DNA of 64,000 nucleotides from Coniferiporia sulphurascens (GCA_002794785.1 NBBA01000004.1:1178001-1242000); one strand, 5' to 3'; shown: positions 34,207 through 44,891, counted from the first letter of the stretch. Notes: generated by a model from the letters alone, not told the origin. Numbers and translations are program-made.

Positions 34207-34436
34207 AGATTAAACACCGTGTCCTGCCTCCACGAACAAATGCATCTTCATTCATACCCTACATACTTGAACACCGGATCAAACACCTGCCTCCACGAAT
34301 GAATGCATCTTCATTCATACCCTACAATCTGAAAGAGAGTTCATACTTGATCCTTATATCAAACACATACCTTCATGAACATATGCATCTTCATTCGTAC
34401 CCTACAATCCGAAAGAAAGTTCATACTTGGGTCTCA
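34207..34436. repeat. Short tandem minisatellite, three diverged units
   Basis: Three consecutive units of about 65-85 bp share the core ATGCATCTTCATTC followed by TACCCTACA. The first core starts near 34240, the second near 34304 and the third near 34385. The last two units also share GAAAG-A-AGTTCATACTTG. A single related unit, with CTCATTCATGCACTACAACC, lies at about 47946-48022 upstream of terpene synthase copy 3. The equivalent is absent upstream of copy 2. Confidence 0.7.
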
Positions 34437-34998
34437 ATTCCACAGGACTTCGCAGCCTTACTGAAAGTGGCACCAGAAAACTGGAATTTTCCCGATTGGA
34501 ATTTGTCGTTGGACCAATGCAGTGTATCCATTGGCTGCATGAAACCCACTCCAGTTGTGCCATGTAGATGTTTAGTGCGTCTCACGTTACGGAACCCATC
34601 ACAAGCTGCTGTACATTCTACGCCCATCCGCCGCCACCATACATATCGAGCAGATACGCAGTATGCATCATCGCACACTCGTGCCGATATGCGGGAAGCT
34701 ATGCGAGAAGATCGTACAATTTTTCCTGTCTTGGCCGGATAACCCAGATGATGACTCGAAAACTGGGTCATCACCAGCAGAGACCTGACCCACAAGCGCG
34801 CCTTCATCCACGCCTTGTGGTCTTGAAGCAGAGTACACATCGGTGCCTCAACCCTACTGAACAAAAGAAACTGCTTGTCCCCAATGTTGGAGTTTGCTGG
34901 CTGCAAAATAAGATCCCATAGGCACCCGTAATATCGCGGCAGAAATTTCACGAGTAGTGTCTATGGTCTGATATTTCAGACTGTCTATTTACGACTGG

Positions 34999-35007
34999 GT
35001 ATTTAAG
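34999..35007 (+). promoter_or_regulatory. TATA-like element of terpene synthase copy 1
   Basis: ACGACTGGGTATTTAA is conserved upstream of all three terpene synthases, 55-75 bp before the ATG, with a TATTTAA core here. This position suits a TATA box. The surrounding 150 bases are also conserved among the copies. Confidence 0.6.
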
Positions 35008-35062
35008 TCCGCCCACAGACCGCCCAACCCCATCTCCAACTAGCTCACATCTTCAGTCAACC

Positions 35063-36224
35063 ATGACGAACTCCCCCGCCGAAATGAAGCTCCCCGATAT
35101 GCGCTCTCTGTGTCCATTCTCATGCTCTCTGAATCCCTTATACAAGCAAGTGGAGGAGGAATCTAATGCTTGGATTAGCAGCTATCATATTCTCGGTGAC
35201 AAGACACATGAGATTTTCAAAAAATTAAGAGCACCTCTCATGGCGGCCTATACTTACCCATATGCTACACAAGAGAAGCTCAGGACGGGATCCGATCTAT
35301 CGAACGTCCTTTACGGCATGGACGAAGTCAGTGATTTGCAGAGTGGCACAAACGCCCGTCTGACTATAGGTCGCCATGTCCGCACGCTACTCGGGGAACC
35401 ATGCGACAACTCAGGCGTATCCCGCCTGGCCGCTGCGTACGTGTTCATCTGGCTTTTACGGTGTTGCGCACTTTTTGCAAGTGCCTTAAGTCACGATATC
35501 TCTAAATGTAACTATTTTCTAGGTTTCGAGCACGACTAATCGAGCAATTCGGTCCGCACAAAAAGAGTCTTAATCGCTTTTTGGATAATTACAAGATTTA
35601 CATGGATGCTGTTGTCAAAGAGGCCGAACACCGAGAAAGCCAAACGATACTGTCTATAGAAGAATACCGGACATTCCGTAGGGAGAATGGTGGCGTGAAA
35701 TCCTCCTTCGCTATGATCGAGTGCTGTCTTGGCATCGAGCTGCCCGACGAAATCATCGAGGACCCTACCTTCAAGCGATTGAACGACACTGGAATGGACA
35801 TAATACTGTGGGCAAATGTACGTGCCGAATTCATATATAAATGGGTTGATATAGTACCCGCCCTTACTTTGCTTAATAGGATCTCCACTCTTACAACATG
35901 GAGCAAGCCAGGGAGGGCCACTCTTTTGCGAACATTGTCACCGTGGTGATGAAGGAGAAGGAGCTTGCCCTCCAGGATGCTATCGATTACGTCGCGGTGG
36001 AGTTTCAGGCGTTTCTGACACAATTTGTCGCATATAAAGCAATGCTCCCGTCGTTTGGTGAGGATGTGGATGTCCTTCTGAAAGGCTATGTCTCCGGTAC
36101 GGAGGACTGGATTGCGGGGTACCTACAGTATTCCTACGAGACACCGAGGTACTTTGGGTCGGACAAAAAAGAGATCGAAAAGACGCATATCGTGAAGTTA
36201 TTGAAGCTCGGCGAAACACTTTGA
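35063..36224 (+). CDS. Sesquiterpene synthase-like class I terpene cyclase, copy 1
   Basis: Three exons (35063-35436, 35523-35817, 35880-36224) give 337 residues with no stop. Class I cyclases ionise a prenyl diphosphate, usually farnesyl diphosphate, using Mg2+. The first metal motif is in VLYGMDEVSDLQSG, where D-E-V-S-D fills the aspartate-rich site. The second, NSE/DTE-type, triad is rebuilt across intron 2 as NDLHSYNMEQAREGH. The C-terminus holds QYSYETPRYFG with the conserved Arg-Tyr pair. The N-terminus reads LNPLYKQVEEESNAWISSYH, typical of fungal sesquiterpene synthases. Length fits. Product and ring closure cannot be predicted. It is divergent from the aldolase gene (about 2 kb). No P450 or other tailoring gene is in the window. 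Confidence 0.88.
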
Positions 36225-37154
36225 TTCGCGGGAAGTGCATAGTAGTAACTGCCAAACGTTTCGGAGAGGCACACCACCGTCACAGTAATTACCCCGACCC
36301 CGACTTCCTGCGAGTTGAATGTAAAAAACCATGTATTCCCTTTCTTGACCGAACCATGTAATCTGACTTCAAGTATGCTCGAGTTGAGAATATCATTTCC
36401 AGCCTTCATTTTTAGGACTCAATATTTCTAAAAATATTCCTCTGAGCCGAAACCGCAGGTTTGGTACTGGTCCTTTTGGGTTTGAAACAGATTGATTTTT
36501 TTCTTCAGACAGAAGGCCACAAAGCAATTTATTTTGGGTTATATAACTCTACTGTAACAACGTGCTTACATGTAAAACACTATTAAGGGCTGGTGCGAGC
36601 GAAGAGATGGACAAACAGTGACGCCTGAAGTCCAAGGGTTGATCTAACACGAGGTGACAGACGCATCCAGACGGCCTTGCCTTATCTAGCATAGGTTAAG
36701 GCTAGATACCCTATTGATAGCTTTTAGCGTAGGTTAGGGAATATGGATGTGCTTAATCTGTCTGAAGCCCAATCTAGACGACTTGGCTTAAGATATGGGT
36801 AGGTGCATATATCCAGTCTGCACTCATCTAACAAGGCTTTTTTGGCAGTGATCTGGCATTAAGGTATGTACAGGTAAAGAATTGTGTCCTACACTTAGCT
36901 GGACAGGTCTACGTAGGATGCATATATTCACCTGCATAGACCTGGGTACAGGCTTGGACTTGTACTTTAAAATTTATGTGTTGTGCCACCAAGGGCGAAG
37001 GGTTCATTGCGCCTTGAACCTGAACCCCCATCACCCTGCTGATCCCATCCATCCCTGTGTTTTCAATGCTCCTGCTGCGGAAGCCCCCCACTGTTGCATG
37101 AAGGCATCCTGGTCAGTGAGGTTGAGGTAGATCTGCAGGATGTCGGTGGGCAGC
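36225..37154. other. Flank of terpene synthase copy 1 and unique sequence
   Basis: Up to about 36635 this is the duplicated 3' flank of terpene synthase copy 1. The following 500 bp have no counterpart in copy 2 and no gene. Short repeated words (TAGGTTA, AGCATAGGTTAAGG) suggest old repetitive DNA. Confidence 0.4.
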
Positions 37155-37297
37155 TATTAAATAAATATAACGAACGATATAAATATAGTACGTGGTCATA
37201 TGAACAACCACCTTACTAAGTGAACGATAATGCAATGATAATGCCATATGATACAGGAGCTAGATAGTTATAGTAGTACTAGCCCACAGAACGTGTA
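37155..37297 (+). repeat. Truncated sense-strand LTR of the Copia family
   Basis: The first 143 bases match the Copia LTR at 38122, from TATTAAATAAATATAACG to CACAGAACGTGTA. The remaining 112 bases of that LTR are absent, and sequence switches to an unrelated solo LTR exactly at 37298. This is an older, broken copy. Confidence 0.8.
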
Positions 37298-37876
37298 TGT
37301 TACAATTTTCCTTCAAACCTCCTTACTGCGCTGACTCACTTCATCTTCGTCATCATTAGTCAGCGCAACTCCCCCATCTCTCTGTCTTACTCATCCTTAT
37401 TCGCCTTGTGCCATAAGACGCCATGATGACACCTTATTGCACCATCATGACATCCTTTGCTTACTGATCACCATACTTGTATTACCAAGGCCTTCCTTGC
37501 ATTTCCATGACCTTCCTTGCATTTCCATGACCTTCCATAGTCTGGTAAACACACCTAACCAAGTCGCTACAGTAACAAACACATAGAGTAGCATATAAGC
37601 ATGTAACTTCAGTAGCACAAGCCCTAAGCTTGTGCTCTTTGTTCATACAAGCCCATTATCTGCTACCACCAGTCTACTGTGCGCCAGTGTGCCACTAGTC
37701 ACTTCGTCATAACCCGACTCTCTCTCAGAAGCCCACTGCATCCACATCGTCGATCAGGAAGTCCCACCAATGATCCTCCTCGACTAACGACATCTAGGAA
37801 GCCCCATTGCTGTAACCATCAGCCCCGACGATCAGGAAGCCCCAACGTCGATCACCGCGTAACCGTTGAGCTTAAC
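37298..37876 (+). mobile_element. Solo LTR, family 1, second copy
   Basis: 579 bp from TGTTACAATTTTCC to GAGCTTAACA, closely related to 20735-21293. The 20-bp length difference is a tandem copy of TTCCTTGCATTTCCATGACC near 37493-37532. The flanking 5-mers (GTGTA left, GAAAG right) do not match, so one flank was lost or exchanged after insertion. It abuts the truncated Copia LTR on its left, and the rest of that LTR does not resume on the right. Confidence 0.8.
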
Positions 37877-38121
37877 AGAAAGGTGCCTTGGTCTCAGCAG
37901 TAAAGATTCTTAAAAGGTCTACAGTTGACTGTTCAAGTGTTGTGTAACCCGACGCATGTTGTTCCAGCGAGTGCAAAGCCCCTTCACGTTCCCAACGGTA
38001 TGACAGGGGCTTCGTCTGCCACTTGGGGCTGCTCATCCCATGCTCGATTGCAGAGATCTGCAATCTTAAAATCTACACACGTTGTGGTAGATGGTGAGGT
38101 GCAGTGGTGGTATTCAGGCAA

Positions 38122-38376
38122 TATTAAATAAATATAACGAACGATATAAATATAGTACGTGGTCATATGAACAACCACCTTACTAAGTGAACGATAACGC
38201 AACGATAACGCCATACGATAGGAGCTAGTTAGTTATAGTAGTACTAGCCCACAGAACGTGTATATAAGGGGAGCTGGTCTCGCCCTAGAAATACATCGGT
38301 TTACGCTGATAACCCACCTTGCCTGAGTCTCACCACTGCACCTCATCGTCTACCACAACGTGCGTAGATTTTAAGA
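38122..38376 (+). repeat. Copia 5' LTR
   Basis: Starts TATTAAATAAATATAACG and ends ATTTTAAGA, without canonical TG..CA ends. It contains a TATA box (GTATATAAGGGG near 38261), the likely promoter of the element. Boundaries are fixed by the matching 3' LTR and the GGCAA duplication. Confidence 0.9.
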
Positions 38377-38390
38377 GGTTATGAGCCTTG
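38377..38390 (+). promoter_or_regulatory. Primer binding site matching the anticodon arm of initiator tRNA-Met
   Basis: GGTTATGAGCCTTG is complementary to the anticodon arm of fungal initiator tRNA-Met (around GGCUCAUAACC), not to a tRNA 3' end. Drosophila copia and yeast Ty5 prime from such a half-tRNA. It abuts the 5' LTR. Confidence 0.75.
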
Positions 38391-38444
38391 ACTCTAAACT
38401 AACGAAACGATTAACAAACCTATACATCCTCATATAACGAAATT

Positions 38445-41400
38445 ATGTCTGACGGACAGAAACCAAACACTCGTGAGCAAACACGTTTGCAAAAATTATC
38501 AGGATTACGAATAATAGCTAACGAATTAAAAATAACGTACACACAGTCATCAACGATCGAAGAACTCGAAGAAAAAATTCAAAAAGCTAAAGATAGCAAA
38601 AGGTTAGTTGACCTAATACTTCAATGTAACCTAAGACAAATACCGATTAACGGAACAGAACAACAAATCCAAGATCGAATAAACAGGTATGATAATTCTA
38701 CCAAAGATGAAAAATCAAAAATACGAATTGATTATAAACTGGAACTAACGAATCACGCTAAAGATTTAGGAATATCAGATCAAGGAAAATCATCCGAAAT
38801 CAGATATCGAATAAGTACGTATTTGGGCATATCAGATCCAAATGAAAAAGCTCAATTTAAAATTGATAATCCTTATATTAAGCCAGAAGAAGAAAGCGAT
38901 AAGAAAGAAGACAACGATAAAAAAGATAACGAAGAAGAAAACTCCGAAGAATCCAAAAATAACCCATCACGTGAGCCATCAGAGCCATCTGAACCTGACG
39001 ATTCAGACGCTAACGATACCGAGGAAGATGAACCGAGTATGGCAACTAAACTCGCGGAACTCCAGAAATTCTTCGACGGAATTGAGAAACTCGACAGGCA
39101 TCGAAACTACAAACTCTGGAACTTCAGAGTCCGAAGTGCAATCGAGAGTGCAGGTTACGGTAACTTGCTCACTAACTCCCCAGGAACTGGAGAGGCTGGT
39201 ATATCAAGCGCTTTATATAACGGCATTATGCGCACTATGCCCGACAAAATATTGGCTTATTATCTTAATTTCTCTAAAGATATTCCAGCGCTACTCAAAG
39301 CGCTTGACGGACGATATAACGTCCAGACAACAATTACAAAGGGCTTTAACGAGGCTGCCCTTTTTGATATCAGAGGTCATGTCAGCCATTTCGATGGAAC
39401 GCTCGATAACCTCAGCAATAAATACGAGGAACTAATAGCCCAAGGGGTAAAAGTTTCAGAGTCAACATATATATCGGCTATTACGAGGGCAACGCCCGAA
39501 CAATATCAATACGTACTCACACAGAGTGAGTTATACATTAAAACGATTAACGAAACAAATCCGGACAAAGATGAAATTGAATTAACCCCTCAATTTTTAC
39601 TAACGGCACTGAGAAACGCCTTTGAGGGGTGGCGTAAAAATCATCAGAGAACAGGAGCGGCGGCTAACCACCTGCCCAAGGACGAGCGGAACCACCCCTA
39701 TTTCAGGGGCCGCGGACGCGGTAACAGCCGCGGTGTTCAACCACGAGGTCGCGGCTATAGAGGCCGTGGAGGATACATGCGAGGACGAGGTCGAGGGGGA
39801 TATTCCCCTAACCAACAATCACACGTTATTAAGTGCTACAATTGTAACAAACTAGGGCACTTTAGTCGAGATTGCTGGGCGCCAAAAACGGAATGGACGA
39901 AGGCAGCTCAGAAGAAAAAAGAGGACGCGAACGACGACAAAGGAAAAGGGAAGGAAACGGGTGCGTCAGCGGCACCGACAACGACTGGGGCAAGTGCGGC
40001 CCAGGCTAAACATACCGCAGCAGCAGCAGCAACAAATATCGCATCGAGCTCTCGAATCGAATTAAGCGCCGTAATCGGTCACGGAGAAATCGGCGCATTC
40101 ATAACCGAAGTTGACGATAACGACTTCGACATGGGAGAATTCCCAATTTATTCGTATAACGACTTCCTTGACAAAATCGGAAACTACGATAGCGCCATGG
40201 AAGACGTGGATGAAAACAATTTAAACGTAAGCATTAACGTTATAACAACAGAAAAAATTGCTAACAATATTTATTCCTCAATGGATATAATCGATACTGG
40301 TGCAACGATACATCTAACACCGTATCTAAATCGATTACGAAATACATATAAAACCGACACAATAACGATAACGGCCGCAAACAAAACAACGTTTATGGCT
40401 AACATAGTAGGGGATCTTAAGCTTTACATCCCCAACGGACACTCGGTAAGTGTCATAAAATTATCAAACGTATACTACAATCCCAAAATGAATATGACAT
40501 TAGTCTCTCAAGGACTTCTATGTCAAGACGGTTACGAATTTATTTATAAAACAAATGAATGTATAATAAAGTATCCTAATGGATCTTTATGTGGAAAAAT
40601 TAAAAATACAAATGGATTGTATAGTATATTTAACAATGATGTACAAGCAACTACAAAAAATGTAACATTATTTGAACTTCACAAAAAACTCGGGCATATA
40701 AGTTATGCTTACATAAAACGATTATTAAAAGAAAATCAAATTACAAATCAAAAAATATCAAATTACGATGAAACTCAATGCACAATCTGCATAGAAGCAA
40801 ACATTAAAAAAATACAAATTCCAAAAATACGTATATCAAAATTAGCCGAAAAATTCGGCGATCATATACATATGGACATATGGGGTCCAGCATCCACACA
40901 TGCTATAGGAGGATATAAATATCTTCTAACACTCGTAGATGATGCTACAAGATGGATAAAAATGATTCTATTAAAAACAAAAGACGAGGGCTTAAATGCT
41001 TATACGACTTGGGCTACTATGCTCAATACACAATTTAATATAAAAATAAAAATATTACAAAGCGATAATGACACAGTGTTTTTAAGCAAACAATTCACTG
41101 AATATTTAGAAAAAAATGGAACAATACGAAAGCTGACTGTTCACGATACGCCACAACAAAATGGAGTAGCAGAACGATCACATCAAACGATTTTAAACAA
41201 TACACGAGTAAATCTGCTACAAGCAAAATTACCACCCAGTCTATGGGGAGAAGCTGTAAAATACAGTACTTACGTATACAATAGAACGCCAAAGAGCGCC
41301 ATTAATTTTAAAACACCATATTTCAAACGATATAACGAAAATTACAACATAGACGATTTAAAAGAATTCAGCCAATATTGCATAATAAAACAAGAAGACG

Positions 41401-43286
41401 TAAATAAATTACAACCAAAAGGAATATATGCACAATGGTTAGGATTTGACGAAGAAAGTAAAGGTCATAGAACCTATCACAATAGAAAAATATCAGTCGA
41501 ACGAAATCTACAATTTTTAGATTCTCCACCATCTAAAATTGAAGGGGAGAATATAACAGAAAAACAAAACGAACAAATAAAAGAATTAAATGAAAGACCA
41601 ATAAGAAATATTAAAGCAACGAAACGATCATTAGGTCTAAACTTTGACGAACAAAACACAGTCGCTTATCTTACGGAATTTAATCAATTCAATACGGAAT
41701 TAATAGGCGATCCGAATTCATATCAACAAGCGATCAATAGAATTGACGCAAATCATTGGATCACGGCAATGAAAGAAGAAATAAAAACGTTAATCGAAAG
41801 ATCTACATGGAAAATCATTAATCCACCAAAAGAAGCAAACATAATCGGAACAAGATTTGTTTACAAAACAAAAAGATTAGCAAACGGAGATATCGAACGT
41901 TACAAAGCAAGATTAGTAGTTCAAGGATTTGCCCAGAAAGAAGGCATAGACTACTACTCAAACGACACATTCGCTCCAGTAGCACGATTAGCTACAGTAA
42001 GAACAATATTAAGTTGGAGCGCAACAAATAATTACGAAATTCACCAAATCGATATAAAATCAGCTTACTTATACGGTGAATTAGAAAAAGACGAAAACAT
42101 ATACATAAAACCACCACCAGGAAATCTAATTGAAATAAAACCTGGACAAGTTTTAAAACTAAATAAAGCCTTATACGGATTAAAACAAGCAGGCAGACGA
42201 TGGTATAAAAAATTATCAGAAATATTAATTGGAATAGGACTGACAAGAGCAGTCCAAGATAACGCAGTATTCCTAAGAAAAGATAAAGGAAAAACAATCA
42301 TAATACTTTTCATACATGTTGACGACATAACAATATGTGGCTTAAACCTAAAAATAGTAAAAGCCTTTAAAGAAGAAATTGGAAAACATGTAAAATTCAC
42401 TGACGGAAACGATATACATTGGTTACTCGGGATTGAAATTGAAAGAAACCGAGACGAAAGAATCATAAAATTAAGACAAAAACATTATATTGATAATATA
42501 ATAGAAAAATACAAATTAAAAGACGCCGCAACGGTACGAACACCAATGACACCAGGTCAAGTGTTAAAATCACTCGAAAATCCAAGTGAAGAAGAATTAA
42601 ACTTCATGAAACAAATACCATATATGAACATGGTTGGAGCATTACGATATGCAGCAGATTGTACGAGACCTGACATATCATTCGCAACAGGTCAATTTGC
42701 TAGACATCTAAATAAACCTAGTATTGAACATTACAATGCAGTAAAACACTGTTTTAAATATTTAAAAGGAACGAACGATTATTGGTTAATACTCGGAGGA
42801 AAAGAACCAATCGAGTTAACCGGATACACTGACGCTGACGGAATGACACAAGAAGGACATAAAGCTATATCAGGATATATATTCCAAATAGGAAACGCAA
42901 CAACATCCTGGTCAAGTAAAAAACAAGAATTAGTGTCCTTATCAGTATGCGAAGCAGAATTACAAGCTTTAACTCATGGAGTAAAAGAAGCTATATGGCT
43001 ACGAAGACTGGTTGAAGAGGTACTGCAGACCTTAGATACACCTACGAAGATATTATGTGATAATCAAGCAGCCATAACAATAGTAAACTCAACAGAACAA
43101 AAATATACGCAACGAACAAAACATATTGACATACGAAAAGACTTCTTACGAGATTATATTGAAAATGAAACCATATCAGTTTCATATATTCCAACTGGAC
43201 AGCAAAAGGCTGATATTATGACGAAAGCGCTAACGATAGAATTAATCAAACGTTTTACAAGTCTACTCCGCCTAGTAAAAGTTTGA
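38445..43286 (+). CDS. Copia Gag-Pol polyprotein
   Basis: Single frame of 1613 codons encoding all functions. Gag (residues 1-480) has an acidic linker, an RGG-rich segment and a zinc knuckle CYNCNKLGHFSRDCW near residue 463. Protease active site IDTGATIHL lies near 615. Integrase follows, with an HHCC-type zinc site (LHKKLGHISY and CTIC) and catalytic residues in HIHMDIWGP, LQSDNDTVF and NGVAERSHQT. Reverse transcriptase has IDIKSAYLYGE and FIHVDDITICG. RNase H follows, with GYTDADGM, CEAELQAL, LCDNQAAI and KHIDIRKDFLRDYI. The gene order PR-IN-RT-RH defines Copia. There is no frameshift between gag and pol, so Gag excess must arise another way. All catalytic residues I looked for are present. 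Confidence 0.95.
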   Translation: MSDGQKPNTREQTRLQKLSGLRIIANELKITYTQSSTIEELEEKIQKAKDSKRLVDLILQCNLRQIPINGTEQQIQDRINRYDNSTKDEKSKIRIDYKLELTNHAKDLGISDQGKSSEIRYRISTYLGISDPNEKAQFKIDNPYIKPEEESDKKEDNDKKDNEEENSEESKNNPSREPSEPSEPDDSDANDTEEDEPSMATKLAELQKFFDGIEKLDRHRNYKLWNFRVRSAIESAGYGNLLTNSPGTGEAGISSALYNGIMRTMPDKILAYYLNFSKDIPALLKALDGRYNVQTTITKGFNEAALFDIRGHVSHFDGTLDNLSNKYEELIAQGVKVSESTYISAITRATPEQYQYVLTQSELYIKTINETNPDKDEIELTPQFLLTALRNAFEGWRKNHQRTGAAANHLPKDERNHPYFRGRGRGNSRGVQPRGRGYRGRGGYMRGRGRGGYSPNQQSHVIKCYNCNKLGHFSRDCWAPKTEWTKAAQKKKEDANDDKGKGKETGASAAPTTTGASAAQAKHTAAAAATNIASSSRIELSAVIGHGEIGAFITEVDDNDFDMGEFPIYSYNDFLDKIGNYDSAMEDVDENNLNVSINVITTEKIANNIYSSMDIIDTGATIHLTPYLNRLRNTYKTDTITITAANKTTFMANIVGDLKLYIPNGHSVSVIKLSNVYYNPKMNMTLVSQGLLCQDGYEFIYKTNECIIKYPNGSLCGKIKNTNGLYSIFNNDVQATTKNVTLFELHKKLGHISYAYIKRLLKENQITNQKISNYDETQCTICIEANIKKIQIPKIRISKLAEKFGDHIHMDIWGPASTHAIGGYKYLLTLVDDATRWIKMILLKTKDEGLNAYTTWATMLNTQFNIKIKILQSDNDTVFLSKQFTEYLEKNGTIRKLTVHDTPQQNGVAERSHQTILNNTRVNLLQAKLPPSLWGEAVKYSTYVYNRTPKSAINFKTPYFKRYNENYNIDDLKEFSQYCIIKQEDVNKLQPKGIYAQWLGFDEESKGHRTYHNRKISVERNLQFLDSPPSKIEGENITEKQNEQIKELNERPIRNIKATKRSLGLNFDEQNTVAYLTEFNQFNTELIGDPNSYQQAINRIDANHWITAMKEEIKTLIERSTWKIINPPKEANIIGTRFVYKTKRLANGDIERYKARLVVQGFAQKEGIDYYSNDTFAPVARLATVRTILSWSATNNYEIHQIDIKSAYLYGELEKDENIYIKPPPGNLIEIKPGQVLKLNKALYGLKQAGRRWYKKLSEILIGIGLTRAVQDNAVFLRKDKGKTIIILFIHVDDITICGLNLKIVKAFKEEIGKHVKFTDGNDIHWLLGIEIERNRDERIIKLRQKHYIDNIIEKYKLKDAATVRTPMTPGQVLKSLENPSEEELNFMKQIPYMNMVGALRYAADCTRPDISFATGQFARHLNKPSIEHYNAVKHCFKYLKGTNDYWLILGGKEPIELTGYTDADGMTQEGHKAISGYIFQIGNATTSWSSKKQELVSLSVCEAELQALTHGVKEAIWLRRLVEEVLQTLDTPTKILCDNQAAITIVNSTEQKYTQRTKHIDIRKDFLRDYIENETISVSYIPTGQQKADIMTKALTIELIKRFTSLLRLVKV

Positions 43287-43293
43287 AGGGGAG

Positions 43294-43548
43294 TATTAAA
43301 TAAATATAACGAACGATATAAATATAGTACGTGGTCATATGAACAACCACCTTACTAAGTGAACGATAACGCAACGATAACGCCATACGATAGGAGCTAG
43401 TTAGTTATAGTAGTACTAGCCCACGGAACGTGTATATAAGGGGAGCTGGTCTCGCCCTAGAAATACATCGGTTTACGCTGATAACCCACCTTGCCTGAGT
43501 CTCACCACTGCACCTCATCGTCTACCACAACGTGCGTAGATTTTAAGA
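43294..43548 (+). repeat. Copia 3' LTR
   Basis: Copy of the 5' LTR with one visible difference (G for A in CCCACGGAACG). The purine tract GAAGGGGAG immediately upstream overlaps the polyprotein stop codon region (TGA at 43284-43286). Confidence 0.9.
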
Positions 43549-43757
43549 GGCAAGGTGGGTTATCAGCATAAACCAATGTATTTCTAGGGCGAGACCAGCT
43601 CCCCTTATATACATGTTCTGTGGGCTAGTACTACTATAACTATCTAGCTCCTATATCGTATGGCGTTATCGTTGCGTTATCGTTCACTTAGTAAGATGGT
43701 TGTTCATATGACCACGTACTATATTTATATCGTTTGTTGTATTTATTTAATATGCAA

Positions 43758-44891
43758 CAATTCACTGAGTGACTTTTCCATAAGGTATGTCACATCGTCC
43801 GTCGCCCGGTCAAGTTGCTACCGCTTGCTTTTTGCTACTCTTCTCCTCGTCTAGGAACTGATCGGCACCGAACACGTCCGCAGTGTCCTTCTCAAACTGA
43901 ACAGGACCTTCCCGCCGCTTCGCCTCAGCATATCCGACTTTTAAGCGAGCCTTGGTCTGCATACCCGTGCGTTTACAACCCACTTTCTGTCATCGCGAAG
44001 CCACCATGCTCACGATTTATCTTTTTTTTTCACCCGTCATGCGGCTCGCACCCCAACACTCGATTTTGTCCCTATTATTTAACCCATGTCCGTGGACATT
44101 TCCCGGTATTCATATTCCTACTGACTCCCCATTCACTGTTCTTCATGGCGTTTCCGCTTCGTCTCGAATACAGTCGCTGGTGCTTATCTGACCCTGCGAG
44201 AGCGCGTCGACGCCGTTACTTGCTCTTCTGACGCGGGAAGACAAACTTGGTGTGTATATTCCCTGCTTCTGTTACCTATTTCGACACTTCATTTATTCTT
44301 CTGCCACCTGCCACCTGACTCTTTTAAGTGCCGTGATCGTAGCCTTTCAACACGCTCCACTTCCTTTTCTCGAGCTTCAGTAAGCTGTGGCAGGACTCTG
44401 GTGCATCGTGACCACGGGTGGTTGTGCTCATTGTCGTTGCTGACTCGCTATCTTCACCACAAATAGGCGTATTGACGTCTAATCTCTGGGTAGGCTAGTA
44501 TTTGTATACATGTATAGTACTGTATATTCTGAAATAAATTATATATTTATATATTTAACTATTAATACCGAGTTTTGTGGCATTTAATTTAATATATGCA
44601 GGTGGGTGTAGCACAGGGTTATTACAGGTGTATCCAGGTGCTCTGGCTGCCCCATGCCAGATGAATATTTATGCCCTAACTAAAGGTGACTGCAGGTCAT
44701 AGTAGACTATATTTCAATATCTACGCTAGCATTTACACAGATCAACTAACTAGGGGGTTAGTGTAGGCCTTGCCCGGGTGACTTATTGCTCTGGCATAAT
44801 GTGATGCCAGACAGGGTGGAATAACTTCGTGGAGGCCTGATTAGGAGGTCTACGCTAACCTACGCTAACCCTTGTTAGACCGGCGTAAAAC
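43758..44891. other. Repeat-rich intergenic DNA, no gene seen
   Basis: About 1.1 kb right of the antisense LTR. The frame at 43815-44231 is short and of no recognised type. AT-rich sequence lies at 44510-44600. Words such as CTACGCTAACC near 44859 repeat locally. It belongs to the unduplicated segment between the two terpene synthase blocks. Confidence 0.35.

Larger units (their letters stand above)
33138..36635. repeat. Segmental duplication block, copy 1
   Basis: This block contains terpene synthase copy 1 and its flanks. Its left part (from TGTTTCGTTACATAAT near 33143) is repeated at 44900, and its right end (AAACAGTGACGCCTGAAGTC near 36612) at about 47142. The second block runs about 44892-47164 and lacks some internal upstream sequence present here, including the minisatellite at 34207-34436. 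Intron and 3' flank sequences are conserved as well as exons, so duplication was at DNA level and fairly recent. Confidence 0.8.
38117..43553 (+). mobile_element. Full-length Copia LTR retrotransposon
   Basis: The 5' LTR at 38122-38376 and the 3' LTR at 43294-43548 are both 255 bp and, by eye, differ at one base (CCCACAG versus CCCACGG). The target duplication GGCAA is at 38117-38121 and 43549-43553. The primer binding site GGTTATGAGCC follows the 5' LTR directly, and a purine tract GAAGGGGAG precedes the 3' LTR. Between them is one uninterrupted 1613-codon polyprotein. The near-identical LTRs and intact frame point to a recent, possibly active, insertion. The element is much more AT-rich than the host genes. 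Confidence 0.95.
38059..43757 (-). mobile_element. Antisense solo LTR of the Copia family, split by a full-length element
   Basis: 38064-38121 and 43549-43752 together form one complete LTR in reverse orientation (begins TCTTAAAATCTAC, ends TTTATTTAATA). TGCAA flanks it at 38059-38063 and 43753-43757 as a 5-bp target duplication. The full-length Copia inserted inside it at GGCAA. This older LTR differs from the younger LTRs at several positions, in keeping with greater age. Confidence 0.85.
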
